From an uncultured Muribaculaceae bacterium (GTDB lineage: Bacteria; Bacteroidota; Bacteroidia; Bacteroidales; Muribaculaceae), in the NCBI GenBank assembly GCA_947632485.1, contig CANRPJ010000003.1:1-64000 (forward strand): a stretch of DNA of 64,000 nt, read 5' to 3'. The notes under the pieces are model-generated. The model had not been told where the DNA came from, did no database searches, and worked only from the letters and a program-made list of their open reading frames with translations. The translations under genes and the position numbers were made by a program. Positions within the stretch are counted from its first letter, which is position 1. Every line of letters starts with the position of its first letter. Of this stretch, positions 9,725 through 18,170 are shown in pieces.

Positions 9725-9755
9725 TTTGGAGTGATAGGAATTTATTGTAACTTTG
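9725..9755 (+). promoter_or_regulatory. Promoter of the DUF4923 gene
   Basis: TTTG (9725-9728), a 19-nt spacer and TAACTTTG (9748-9755) form a textbook Bacteroidetes promoter. The ATG at 9763 is only 7 nt past the -7 element, so the transcript should be leaderless or nearly so. Confidence 0.75.
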
Positions 9756-9762
9756 CTGCCCT

Positions 9763-10476
9763 ATGAAGCAGATGCTTATTTTTGCCGCCATCGCAGCGGC
9801 CTTTATGGCGCCCGCCGGAGCGCAGGCGCAGACCTCCGGATTCTCTTTGGGGAAGGTGCTGGAGGGGGTGTTCAGTTCTTCTGACATTGAGGTGAAGGAC
9901 CTCGCCGGGCAATGGACGGTAGAGGGCTCCGCCGTGGCGCTCAGGAGCGACAACCTGCTCGAAAAAGCCGGGGGAGCCGCGATTGCCGCCACTGTGGAAA
10001 ATAAAATCGACCCTTATTTCAATCAGCTCGGCCTGAAAGGAGCAGTGCTTACGATCCAGACCGACGGTGCTTTCGAGCTAAAATCGAGCCGCATAGCCAT
10101 AGGCGGAACAATCACAAAAAATTCCGACGGCACCTTCGCTACAAAACTCAGCAAGGGCAAGCTGCCGCTGGGCACCCTCACTACCTACATAGAGAAGACC
10201 TCGCAGACGATGGACGTGATGTTTGATGCCTCCAAGCTCCAGAAAGTGCTCGCCACATTGAGTTCCGTAACCGGCAATTCCACTCTGAATCTTGCTAATT
10301 CGGTGCTTTCCGCCTACGATGGCGTTCTCATAGGCTTAGGCACGAGGAAAACCGGTTCCGCCGGTGAGAAGGCCGGTACACCCGCCGATACTACTACGAG
10401 AACCGATTCCGGCAAGACTACCGAAACCGGTTCCGGTTCGCTGATTGAGATTCTGAAAGACCGCCTCAAGCGCTGA
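9763..10476 (+). CDS. DUF4923-family exported protein
   Basis: The 237-residue protein has a signal peptide ending AGAQAQ. The body matches what I recall of DUF4923/lipocalin-like Bacteroidetes proteins: IEVKDLAGQWTVEGSAVAL, then DNLLEKAGGAAIAATVENKIDPY and a beta-rich domain ending FDASKLQKVLATLS. The tail (about 200-225) is rich in Thr, Gly and Lys and likely flexible. The Met at residue 4 is an alternative start. It is monocistronic from its own promoter and convergent with ribE, whose stop lies 11 nt away. It is probably periplasmic; the function is unknown. Confidence 0.75.
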   Translation: MKQMLIFAAIAAAFMAPAGAQAQTSGFSLGKVLEGVFSSSDIEVKDLAGQWTVEGSAVALRSDNLLEKAGGAAIAATVENKIDPYFNQLGLKGAVLTIQTDGAFELKSSRIAIGGTITKNSDGTFATKLSKGKLPLGTLTTYIEKTSQTMDVMFDASKLQKVLATLSSVTGNSTLNLANSVLSAYDGVLIGLGTRKTGSAGEKAGTPADTTTRTDSGKTTETGSGSLIEILKDRLKR

Positions 10477-10487
10477 TCTTCAACCTC

Positions 10488-11093
10488 CTACTTGAATTCC
10501 GAAAGGCGGGCGAGGTATTTGCCTAGTATATCAAACTCCAGATTCACCCGGGTGCCCTTTTCGATGCGGCAGAAATTGGTGTGGTCGTGGGTGTAGGGAA
10601 TAATTGCCACGCGGAAAGAGTCGCGTTCCGAGTCGCAAACGGTTAGGCTTACACCATTTACTGTGACCGAGCCTTTCTCTACCGTGACATAGCCCTTTGC
10701 AGCCATGGCGGGATCAAGCTCGTAGCGGAAGCTGTAGTACCAGCTGCCGTCGGCTTCCTCTACACCGGTGCATACGGCAGTGGTATCCACATGCCCCTGC
10801 ACGATATGGCCGTCAAGGCGACCGTCGATCTTCATTGAGCGCTCGAGATTCACCAGGTCGCCCGGCTTCAGGTCGCCGAGATTCGAGCGGTCGAGGGTCT
10901 CCTGAATCGCCGTCACGGTATATGTGCCATTGCCGGGAAGAGCCACAACCGTAAGGCAGACCCCGTTGTGAGCCACACTCTGGTCAATTTTCAGCTCGTC
11001 GACGAAGGAGCACTCGAGAGTAAGATGCAGGTTGCCGTCTTCGCGGCGCAGGGCCGCTACCCTGGCGGCCTCTTCTACTATTCCAGAAAACAT
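10488..11093 (-). CDS. ribE: Riboflavin synthase alpha chain
   Basis: This enzyme dismutates two 6,7-dimethyl-8-ribityllumazine molecules into riboflavin and the pyrimidinedione. The 201-residue length fits the family. Two tandem lumazine-binding barrels are visible: residues 1-95, starting MFSGIVEE and containing HNGVCLTVV, and 98-190, starting HIVQGHVD and containing VNGVSLTVC. The repeated NGVxLTV and GH(I/V)-type segments mark the two ligand sites. It has its own promoter, arranged divergently from the ATPase/TOPRIM gene. No other rib gene is in the window. Confidence 0.95.
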   Translation of the reverse strand: MFSGIVEEAARVAALRREDGNLHLTLECSFVDELKIDQSVAHNGVCLTVVALPGNGTYTVTAIQETLDRSNLGDLKPGDLVNLERSMKIDGRLDGHIVQGHVDTTAVCTGVEEADGSWYYSFRYELDPAMAAKGYVTVEKGSVTVNGVSLTVCDSERDSFRVAIIPYTHDHTNFCRIEKGTRVNLEFDILGKYLARLSEFK

Positions 11094-11119
11094 AATGCTG
11101 TCAATGCTGTTTTACCCTG

Positions 11120-11158
11120 CAAAGATATAGGTATTTTCAGGATTTTTTGTTATCTTTG
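11120..11158. promoter_or_regulatory. Divergent -7 elements for ribE and the ATPase/TOPRIM gene
   Basis: The minus strand carries TATCTTTG at 11120-11127 (27 nt before the ribE start), and the plus strand carries the same octamer at 11151-11158 (23 nt before the 11182 start). Neither has a perfect TTTG -33 at 19-21 nt. The two elements sit 23 nt apart back to back. Confidence 0.55.
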
Positions 11159-11181
11159 TAGCTGAAACGATTTATAAAGCT

Positions 11182-12957
11182 ATGACCCGAATCCGCACCT
11201 CAGCTCCCCTGCCGGCTCTTCCTCCGCGTCTCGACGGCGCGGAACCGCCCATGATGCCCTCCTCGCGACAGATCACCCTCGTAGGAGCCAACGGGGCGGG
11301 AAAGTCGCTCTTCATGGAAGCGCTCATTGAGAATTGCCGGGAGCGGGCCTATTGCCTCTCGGCTCTCGAGGCCTCATTCCCGGAGCGCAGCGTTTCGGAG
11401 CGGCCAGGTTCGATCGATATGCTGTATGCCAGCGCCGTGGCATCGCAACCCTATATGAAGGATACCGCTGTAAGCGAGATCGATAAACTCGCCTTCCTGC
11501 TCTTCACCGACGAACTGGAATATCTGCTGTCGATCAAGGCAAGGCGCCTCGGAGGGTCGGGCACCGTGGAGCTGAAACCCACGAAACTCGACCGGCTGGC
11601 CAACGTATGGCGGAAGATTTTTCCCGACGTGCATATAGTGCGCGATGAGGGGCGGCTGCTATTCTCCAACTCCAACGGCGACGACGTGATCTCCCCTCTC
11701 AAGCTGAGCCGCGGTGAGAAAGCGGCGCTCTACTACATTGCGGCCGCACTCTACGCAATGCCGGGGGCGGTGATTTTCATTGAGAATCCTACCCTTTTCC
11801 TGCACCCGGCCATCGTGGATACGCTCTGGAACGCGATCGAGGATCTCCGGCCCGACTGCACTTTCGTCTACGATACGGTCGACGAAGATTTCGTGAGCTC
11901 GCGTACAGACAACATCTGCATCTGGGTAAAGAGCTTCGATGCCGACGCCCATCGCTGGGACTATGACCTGCTGCCCCACGACCAACTGACCGACGACCTC
12001 TTCGTAGAGCTGATAGGCAGCCGCAAGCCAATGCTTTTCATAGAGGGCGATGCCACCCACAGCATCGACGCCAAACTCTATGCGCTGGTTTTCTCCAACC
12101 ATAGGGTGAAGCCACTCGGATCGTGCAACAAGGTGATCGAGGTAGTGCGCTCTTTCAATGATATGAAACCGATGCATCATCTCGAGAGCCTCGGCATCGT
12201 AGACCGCGACCGCCGCACGGAGCAGGAGGTGGAATATCTGAGGCGCAAGAGCATTCTGGTAGCCGACGTGGCGGAGGTGGAGAATATTTTCCTGATGGAG
12301 AATGTGATCAAGACTATGGCGCGGCTGCGCGGGCGCGATCCGGAGAGAGTGGCTGCCAAGGTGAAGGATTCGGTAACGGCAATGTTTGCTGCGCAGCTTG
12401 AGGCTCAGACGCTGATGCATGTGCGCCATCGGGTAAAGCGCGAGGTGGAGGTGAAGATCGACGCGCGATTCACCTGCATAACCGCCCTTGAGGCTCACCT
12501 TAGGGCGCTCCCTAACGTGTTGCGGCCGCGCGAGCGCTTCAATGAGCTTGTAGCTTCGTTCCGGCAGATGGTGGAGACGGGCGACTATAACGGCATTCTC
12601 CGCGTGTTCAACCATAAGCCGGCTCTGACGGCATGCGGAGTGGCAGGAATGCTCGGCTATGCCAATACCGATAATTATATCGCCGGAGTGCTCTCAACTC
12701 TCAAATCCGACTCCCCTGCGAGCCGTGAGCTGAAGGCCGCCGTGAAGCATGGCTTCGGCCTTCGCCTCGACGACACCCCTGAGCGCCTGCCCGATCCGGC
12801 TGCTCCCCGGCCGAGAAAAAGCGCCTCAGAAGAAGAAAAGGCAGCCCCCGACGACTATGCCGCAAGGGCTCAGGCCAGGCGCGAACGGCGCCGGCAGAAG
12901 CGGGAGCAGCATCATGCCCGCCAGCGCAATGAGAATGGAGGAAGACGCCAGCGCTGA
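11182..12957 (+). CDS. Fused ABC-type ATPase and TOPRIM/DUF4435 nuclease-like protein
   Basis: The N-terminal half (about 25-270) is an ABC/OLD-type ATPase: Walker A GANGAGKS (35-42), a signature-like LSRGEKAA (175-182) and a Walker B strand VIFIENP (197-203) followed by LFLHP. Where such ATPases usually carry a switch His, the sequence reads YDTVDEDF, with Val233 at that place. The second half (about 283-520) fits DUF4435/TOPRIM: FIEGD with Glu288, GIVDRDRR with Asp341 and Asp343, and EVENIFL with Glu367. The tail (about 540-591) is very basic. The order ATPase then TOPRIM is that of AriA and AriB in PARIS, or of OLD proteins, here in one 591-residue chain. A start at Met24/25 is possible. 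The neighbours are housekeeping genes, so a defence role is inference only. Confidence 0.7.
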   Translation: MTRIRTSAPLPALPPRLDGAEPPMMPSSRQITLVGANGAGKSLFMEALIENCRERAYCLSALEASFPERSVSERPGSIDMLYASAVASQPYMKDTAVSEIDKLAFLLFTDELEYLLSIKARRLGGSGTVELKPTKLDRLANVWRKIFPDVHIVRDEGRLLFSNSNGDDVISPLKLSRGEKAALYYIAAALYAMPGAVIFIENPTLFLHPAIVDTLWNAIEDLRPDCTFVYDTVDEDFVSSRTDNICIWVKSFDADAHRWDYDLLPHDQLTDDLFVELIGSRKPMLFIEGDATHSIDAKLYALVFSNHRVKPLGSCNKVIEVVRSFNDMKPMHHLESLGIVDRDRRTEQEVEYLRRKSILVADVAEVENIFLMENVIKTMARLRGRDPERVAAKVKDSVTAMFAAQLEAQTLMHVRHRVKREVEVKIDARFTCITALEAHLRALPNVLRPRERFNELVASFRQMVETGDYNGILRVFNHKPALTACGVAGMLGYANTDNYIAGVLSTLKSDSPASRELKAAVKHGFGLRLDDTPERLPDPAAPRPRKSASEEEKAAPDDYAARAQARRERRRQKREQHHARQRNENGGRRQR

Positions 12958-13009
12958 CCAAAAGGTGCCTGCCAGTTGTTATTAACATCGTAACCCAAAT
13001 TATCCCGAC

Positions 13010-15082
13010 ATGGCTAAGAAAAAGAAACCACTCGATATTCTCCGCAACGATCCCTGGCTCGAGCCGTATGCCGAAGCCATCAACGGTCGCCACGCCGATG
13101 CCCTGCGCAAGCTCGATGAGCTTACTGCAGGAGGAGGCACACTGGCCGATTTCGCCAATGCCTACAATTATTTCGGTCTGCACCGCGAGGCCGACGGCAG
13201 CTGGGTATTTCGCGAAATGGCTCCCAACGCTACCGATATCTGGCTCATAGGCACCTTCTCCGACTGGAAAAATTCCGACTCCTACCGGCTGCAGCCGATA
13301 GGCGACGGCGTATGGGAGGTAAGGCTGAAACCTGATCAGATCGCTCCGGGCGATCTTTTCAAGCTCCTGGTGCGCTGGCCCGGAGGAGAGGGAGAGCGCA
13401 TACCGGCCTATGCGCGCCGCGTAGTGCAGGATCCGCAGACCTATATCTTCTCAGCTGAAGTGTGGGCTCCGGAGCACCCCTACGAGTTCAAGATCAAGGA
13501 TTTCACCCCTGACGTGAGTCCGCTGCTCATCTATGAGTGCCATATCGGCATGGCTCAGCCCACAGAAGGCGTAGGCACCTATGAGGAGTTCCGCACCTCG
13601 GTGCTTCCCAGGATAGCCGCCGACGGCTACAACGCAATCCAGATCATGGCGATTCAGGAGCACCCATACTACGGCTCGTTCGGCTATCACGTATCGAGCT
13701 TCTACGCCGCCTCCTCGCGCTTCGGCACTCCCGACGACCTGAAGCGCCTGATCGATGATGCCCATTCGCGCGGATTAGCCGTGATCATGGATATCGTGCA
13801 CAGCCATGCCGTGAAGAATGAAGTAGAGGGGCTCGGCCGGTTCGATGGCTCTGCAGACCTCTATTTCCATTCGGGCGACCGCCGCGAACACCCTGCCTGG
13901 GACTCTCTCTGCTTCGACTATGGTAAGAACCGCACACTGCATTTCCTTCTATCCAACTGCAAGTTCTGGCTCGATGAATACCATTTCGACGGGTTCCGGT
14001 TCGATGGCGTCACCTCGATGCTCTATTACGACCATGGCCTCGGAAAGGCTTTCGGCTCTTATGCCGACTACTACGACGGCGGCCAGGACACCGATGCGAT
14101 CACTTATCTCACCCTTGCCAACATGCTGATCCATCAGGTGAACCCGAGAGCTATCACCATAGCCGAGGAGATGAGCGGAATGCCCGGTCTGGCACTCCCC
14201 TTCTCCAAAGGAGGAATAGGATTTGATTACCGCATGGCGATGGGAATACCGGACTATTGGATTAAGACCATCAAGGAGAAGAAAGATGAGGACTGGCACC
14301 CCACATCGATCTTCTGGGAGCTCACAAACCGCCGCAGCGATGAGAAAACCATATCCTACTGCGAGAGCCACGATCAGGCGCTGGTCGGAGACAAGACAAT
14401 CATATTCCGCCTGATCGACAAGGAGATGTACTGGCACATGATGGACGGCGACCATGACTCGACCGTGGAGCGCGGAATGGCTCTCCACAAGATGATCCGC
14501 CTCGTGACTCTCGCTACAATCAATGGCGGCTACCTCAATTTCATGGGCAATGAGTTCGGCCACCCGGAATGGATTGACTTTCCGCGCGAAGGCAACGGCT
14601 GGAGCTATAAGTATGCCCGCCGCCAATGGGAGCTGCTTGACAGAGAAGACCTTAAATATAAATACTTGAACCGCTTCGACAACCGTATGGTGGAGCTCGT
14701 GAGCGCTTGCTACAATTTCCAGGCGCTCCCAGTAGAGAAGCTTTGGGAGAAAGACGATGACCAGGTGCTCGCCTTCGGAAGAGGCGACCTTATCTTCGTA
14801 TTCAACTGGAACCCAGTCAAATCTTTCTCCGACTACGGTTTTCTGGCTCCCGCCGGCGAATATGAGGTAGTGCTCGACAGCGATGCCACGGATCTCGGCG
14901 GCTACGGCAATGTCGACACCACGGTTCATCACTTCACGATTCCCGATCCCCTCTATGATGCCACCGGCAAGGGCTGGCTCAAGCTGTATCTGCCGGCGCG
15001 CACTGCCCAGGTGCTCCGCAGGGTTAAGGCTCACCGCATCTCTACAAAGAAGCCAAAGGTAACCCGGAAAAAGAAAGCCTGA
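13010..15082 (+). CDS. glgB: 1,4-alpha-glucan branching enzyme (GH13)
   Basis: This enzyme makes alpha-1,6 branches in glycogen. In the 690-residue protein a CBM48-like module (about 55-150, NYFGLHREADGSWVFREMAPNA) precedes a GH13 barrel. The barrel shows the conserved regions DIVHSHAVKN, FDGFRFDGVTSM (nucleophile Asp), TIAEEMSG (acid/base Glu) and SHDQALVG, followed by an all-beta C-terminal domain ending near ARTAQVLRR. The tail is Lys-rich. The layout is that of the eukaryote-like GH13_8 branching enzymes common in Bacteroidetes. It begins 52 nt after the ATPase/TOPRIM gene, with no promoter seen between them. No other glycogen gene is present here. Confidence 0.92.
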   Translation: MAKKKKPLDILRNDPWLEPYAEAINGRHADALRKLDELTAGGGTLADFANAYNYFGLHREADGSWVFREMAPNATDIWLIGTFSDWKNSDSYRLQPIGDGVWEVRLKPDQIAPGDLFKLLVRWPGGEGERIPAYARRVVQDPQTYIFSAEVWAPEHPYEFKIKDFTPDVSPLLIYECHIGMAQPTEGVGTYEEFRTSVLPRIAADGYNAIQIMAIQEHPYYGSFGYHVSSFYAASSRFGTPDDLKRLIDDAHSRGLAVIMDIVHSHAVKNEVEGLGRFDGSADLYFHSGDRREHPAWDSLCFDYGKNRTLHFLLSNCKFWLDEYHFDGFRFDGVTSMLYYDHGLGKAFGSYADYYDGGQDTDAITYLTLANMLIHQVNPRAITIAEEMSGMPGLALPFSKGGIGFDYRMAMGIPDYWIKTIKEKKDEDWHPTSIFWELTNRRSDEKTISYCESHDQALVGDKTIIFRLIDKEMYWHMMDGDHDSTVERGMALHKMIRLVTLATINGGYLNFMGNEFGHPEWIDFPREGNGWSYKYARRQWELLDREDLKYKYLNRFDNRMVELVSACYNFQALPVEKLWEKDDDQVLAFGRGDLIFVFNWNPVKSFSDYGFLAPAGEYEVVLDSDATDLGGYGNVDTTVHHFTIPDPLYDATGKGWLKLYLPARTAQVLRRVKAHRISTKKPKVTRKKKA

Positions 15083-15103
15083 TAACCGGCAGAAAAGAAC
15101 CTA

Positions 15104-16099
15104 TCAGAAGGGCTTGCGGTATTTCTCTGATCCGTCGAGCCCTTCTGCTTCCTCAAGCACCGAGAGATAGGAGGCGTAGCGGCTCTGCGCTATCAGCTGC
15201 TGATCAAGCGCTTCGGCCACAGCACAGCCCGGCTCGCCCGTATGGCGGCAATCGCCATAGCGGCACCCCGCTCCCACACGGAAAATCTCAGGGAAGAAAT
15301 GGCTCACCTCGGCGGCGTCAAAATCAAGGGTGCCGAATCCCTTCACGCCCGGCACGTCGATCAGCTCCCCTCCTCCGGGCAGCGGAATCATCTCTGAAAA
15401 CGTCGTGGTGTGCATGCCGGTATGGTGCAGATCGGATATCTCACCGGTGCGTAGCCCCGCGCCGGGCACAAGAGCATTGATGAGCGACGACTTGCCGACT
15501 CCGCTGTTGCCGGCAAGCAGAGTGACCTTGCCGGCGCATCTCTCCCTAATGGCTCCGATTCCCTCGCCGGTCACGGTTGAGGCGAACATCACCGGATAAC
15601 CGATGTCCTCATAGAGATATTTCATTCCATCGGCCAGCTCCTTAAGGTCATCGTCCCAAAGGTCGGATTTGTTGAGCAGAAGCACAGCGGGCACATTGTA
15701 GGCCTCTGCTGTAGCGAGAAAGCGGTCGATGAAGGTAGTGGTAACCGGAGGATCCACAAGCGTAGCCACCAGCATTGCGCAATCTATATTGGCAGCGAGA
15801 ATATGGCTCTCCTTGGAAAGATTGGAAGCCCTACGGATAATATAGTTCCTTCGGGGTTCTACCGCGCTTATATAGTTGGCATCAAGACCCGTCAGCGTGA
15901 CCTCCACATGATCGCCTACAGCCACAGGATTAGTAGTGCGCAAACCTTTAATACGAAAATTGCCTTTCACCCGGCAGGGAATCTCTTCGCCGCTTTCAAG
16001 GCGCACTATATAGGCGCTACCGGTATTTTTCACTACCAGACCTCTCGCTATTTCTGCCGGCTGCACCGCCTCCGGCATCTTTTTAATCTTTTTTGCCAT
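15104..16099 (-). CDS. rsgA: Ribosome small-subunit maturation GTPase RsgA
   Basis: RsgA is a late 30S assembly factor. The 331-residue protein has an N-terminal OB fold (about 20-85), then circularly permuted GTPase motifs in the order G4 (LLNKSDLW), G1 (LLAGNSGVGKSSLINAL) and G3 (DVPGVKGFG). A C-terminal zinc motif with CRYGDCRHTGEPGC completes it. The start at 16099 (MAKKIKK) is favoured over 16114 because the -7 element TAATTTTG at 16103-16110 would sit inside the longer reading. It converges on glgB with a 21-nt gap. Confidence 0.93.
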   Translation of the reverse strand: MAKKIKKMPEAVQPAEIARGLVVKNTGSAYIVRLESGEEIPCRVKGNFRIKGLRTTNPVAVGDHVEVTLTGLDANYISAVEPRRNYIIRRASNLSKESHILAANIDCAMLVATLVDPPVTTTFIDRFLATAEAYNVPAVLLLNKSDLWDDDLKELADGMKYLYEDIGYPVMFASTVTGEGIGAIRERCAGKVTLLAGNSGVGKSSLINALVPGAGLRTGEISDLHHTGMHTTTFSEMIPLPGGGELIDVPGVKGFGTLDFDAAEVSHFFPEIFRVGAGCRYGDCRHTGEPGCAVAEALDQQLIAQSRYASYLSVLEEAEGLDGSEKYRKPF

Positions 16100-16102
16100 A
16101 CG

Positions 16103-16110
16103 CAAAATTA
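16103..16110 (-). promoter_or_regulatory. -7 element of rsgA
   Basis: TAATTTTG on the minus strand lies 3 nt before the ATG at 16099, which predicts a leaderless transcript. No perfect TTTG is seen at 19-21 nt upstream; GTTG at 23 nt is the nearest. Confidence 0.45.
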
Positions 16111-16159
16111 ACAATTCGCCCCGGTATTTGTTACAACTGAAAGAGCTTACTTAAAATAA

Positions 16160-16191
16160 TTTGCTTTATCACATAATTTTAGGTAGCTTTG
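16160..16191 (+). promoter_or_regulatory. Promoter of the winged-helix gene
   Basis: TTTG (16160-16163), 20 nt, then TAGCTTTG (16184-16191). The start codon at 16246 follows a leader of roughly 47 nt. Confidence 0.75.
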
Positions 16192-16245
16192 TAACATAAA
16201 AAGAGACAAGACAATCTATTTACTCCACAAAAAACCAATATTACT

Positions 16246-16452
16246 ATGACAATCGAAACTATTGGAACACACGCAGGAGAGGTCTACAAGGCCCTCGAAG
16301 GCTCCGACACCCGCATGCTCGGTCTCAAAGGCATCAAGAAGGTGACGAAGCTCAAGAAAGATGAAATAATGGCTGCCCTGGGTTGGCTCGGACGCGAAGG
16401 CAAGATCTCGCTGACCCAAGACGATCTGGACATCATCGTGACCCTTATCTGA
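16246..16452 (+). CDS. Small winged-helix protein (DUF2582 type)
   Basis: This 68-residue protein fits the WHTH_10/DUF2582 family: GTHAGEVYKAL, then LKGIKKVTKLKKDEIMAALGWLGREGKI and a short beta wing (SLTQDD). The fold suggests DNA or protein binding, but the family function is not established. It has its own promoter, and a bidirectional terminator lies 75 nt downstream. The gene is probably monocistronic and well expressed. Confidence 0.85.
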   Translation: MTIETIGTHAGEVYKALEGSDTRMLGLKGIKKVTKLKKDEIMAALGWLGREGKISLTQDDLDIIVTLI

Positions 16453-16527
16453 AACTTTATTTCAGATTCCTTCAGGAGGCTTCGGCTTACGATGACCTTT
16501 ACAGGTTGCTCCTTAAGCCGACCTTCG

Positions 16528-16567
16528 AAAAATGGCCCCGGAATTTCTATTTCCCGGAGCCATTTTT
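16528..16567. terminator. Bidirectional terminator
   Basis: AAAAATGGC (16528-16536) pairs with GCCATTTTT (16559-16567). After one mismatch an inner CCGG/CCGG-type stem continues. T-runs follow on both strands, so it serves both the winged-helix gene and the convergent serpin operon. Confidence 0.8.
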
Positions 16568-16652
16568 CATTGTTGGCTATGTTAACCAAGAGCATCGGCG
16601 CACCCGAAGATGCGCCGACTCATAGAATTTGTAATACTGCCGCCCCTATTGG

Positions 16653-17894
16653 TCAGAGTTTGCCGATCTTGCCCATGAAGAGGATAGCTCCGCTGCTGTT
16701 CTCGCGGATAGCGAACACAAACGGGTGATCCAGGAAAAAGTCACCGCCAGGAAAAATTGGTAAAGCTATATCAAAATCACCGACTACTGTTACGACTTGC
16801 GCAACTACACCATCTTCATCAATTGAAAATGTGCAACCCTGGTTAACATGGTCGATATACAAAGCAGCTCCTGCGGATTGAAAGATTCCTCCCAACTGCG
16901 CATCAAAATCAAAAACTTTCTCTATGCCCATATCAACCAACGTTTTAACCAAGTCTGACTTCAATGTGATATCTATTTTAGGAATTCTTAGATTCACCTC
17001 CAATCTTTTTGTGTTATTACGTAATTCACCCAATACATCGACATCAAACGAGCGCAACTTCTCGTCAAGATCCGCAATTGGATCCAGAAGTTTTAGGAAC
17101 TCTATTGAGAAAGCTCCATTGCCAAAATCAAGTCGGGCAAGTGCCCATTCCTCATTCTGACCTAACCCAATCTGGCGCTTATCGCATAGATAATCAATAT
17201 TACTGATTCCTCCATCATACGAAATGAAAGGATATTTACTGGTCTGACCCTTATCAAAAGGTTCGGCCCATCTACCGCGAAAACTTATTGCATTCAGAAG
17301 ACTAAAATTTGATTTCTGATAGCCAAGATCCAGCTTCTTTATGGCACCATTCGTCTTCTTGGAAATCCAATCTGAAATATGACTTACATATTGATCAGAC
17401 GAAATAGCCATAACATCAGCATCGTAATCACTCTTCAACAAGTTAGAATACGATTTCTCCAATACAGGCCCCTCTTTATAGAACATTGCATTCGCCACCA
17501 CAGCTTCTGTTGACGGATCTTCCTTACCCAGATTCTCCATAAGACGCTGAGCATAGGCGTTCATATCTTCAAGACCCGATTCGCTATTGAAGCCCAAAGC
17601 GGTAAGGATCTCTGACTGAGTCTCACCCGTGGCACCATTAGCTACCATCGCCATTGCAAACGTAGCGCTCAGAGGCGATATAGCCACGTTGGGATCGCCA
17701 GACAGCTCGCTATATTTCCTGAAGAGATCCAAGCTGAACGGCTTCGTAGCGTCAACAGCCGCCTGTTCTGATGCAGTGAATGGAATCGGCTCAAACCGGG
17801 TCTCGATCTTCGAATCGTTATTATCATCAGAACATGCCGACAGAAGCACTACCGACAAAGAGAATAATATCCCTCTTACTAAATTCATCTTCAT
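16653..17894 (-). CDS. Serpin-family lipoprotein (copy 2)
   Basis: The 413-residue protein has lipobox LLSAC (Cys21) and a complete serpin fold: PFSLDLFRKYSE, VAISPLSATFAMAMVANGATGETQSEI, LLNAISFRGRWAEPF, LRIPKIDI and the closing DHPFVFAIRENSSGAILFMGKI. Serpins trap serine or cysteine proteases by cleavage of a reactive loop. The loop here starts SIDEDG and has an ordinary length, but positions P12-P9 read Ala-Gln-Val-Val rather than all Ala, so the inhibitory mechanism is plausible but not certain. It is the last gene of the duplicated lipoprotein-serpin unit. The likely targets are host or microbial gut proteases. Confidence 0.9.
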   Translation of the reverse strand: MKMNLVRGILFSLSVVLLSACSDDNNDSKIETRFEPIPFTASEQAAVDATKPFSLDLFRKYSELSGDPNVAISPLSATFAMAMVANGATGETQSEILTALGFNSESGLEDMNAYAQRLMENLGKEDPSTEAVVANAMFYKEGPVLEKSYSNLLKSDYDADVMAISSDQYVSHISDWISKKTNGAIKKLDLGYQKSNFSLLNAISFRGRWAEPFDKGQTSKYPFISYDGGISNIDYLCDKRQIGLGQNEEWALARLDFGNGAFSIEFLKLLDPIADLDEKLRSFDVDVLGELRNNTKRLEVNLRIPKIDITLKSDLVKTLVDMGIEKVFDFDAQLGGIFQSAGAALYIDHVNQGCTFSIDEDGVVAQVVTVVGDFDIALPIFPGGDFFLDHPFVFAIRENSSGAILFMGKIGKL

Positions 17895-17922
17895 AGTATT
17901 CTTTTCATTATTAGTGATCTAA

Positions 17923-18147
17923 TCAATTCGTTGTCTCTCCTTCATAGGTCTCCGACTTGGAGTTATCATCATCTCCCGCGCGAGTGCGTTCCTTCTTATG
18001 GTCAGCGATGTGTTTGTAGATAGCAGACTCCTTCGCAGGTAGAGCAGTGTTATCCACTTCTACGTCTTCTCGGGCACAGGAAGAAGCAACGAGACCGGCG
18101 AGCAACACAGCTGCAAGGCCAAACCTGAATTTCAAGATAGTTCTCAT
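17923..18147 (-). CDS. Small lipoprotein, truncated inhibitor-like (copy 2)
   Basis: A 74-residue lipoprotein (lipobox ASSC). After the shared core SAIYKHIADHKKERTR it has an acidic stretch and ends at TYEGETTN. In the paralogue at 19560-19838 the matching TYEGDT-like segment leads into YVANYGEGW, the start of a Spi/I69-like or C10-peptidase prodomain. This copy therefore stops where that domain would begin. It may be a decayed remnant, or the conserved 12-residue core alone may be what matters. It lies 23 nt after the upstream serpin stop and 28 nt before the next serpin. Confidence 0.65.
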   Translation of the reverse strand: MRTILKFRFGLAAVLLAGLVASSCAREDVEVDNTALPAKESAIYKHIADHKKERTRAGDDDNSKSETYEGETTN

Positions 18148-18170
18148 AATACTAAATAATTAGACCTCGG

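Noticed and set aside
11182-12957. Calling the ATPase/TOPRIM protein a confirmed PARIS system
   Set aside because: The domain order is right, but the assignment rests on motifs seen by eye; the location is not a defence island and two ATPase residues are unusual. It is reported as a candidate only.
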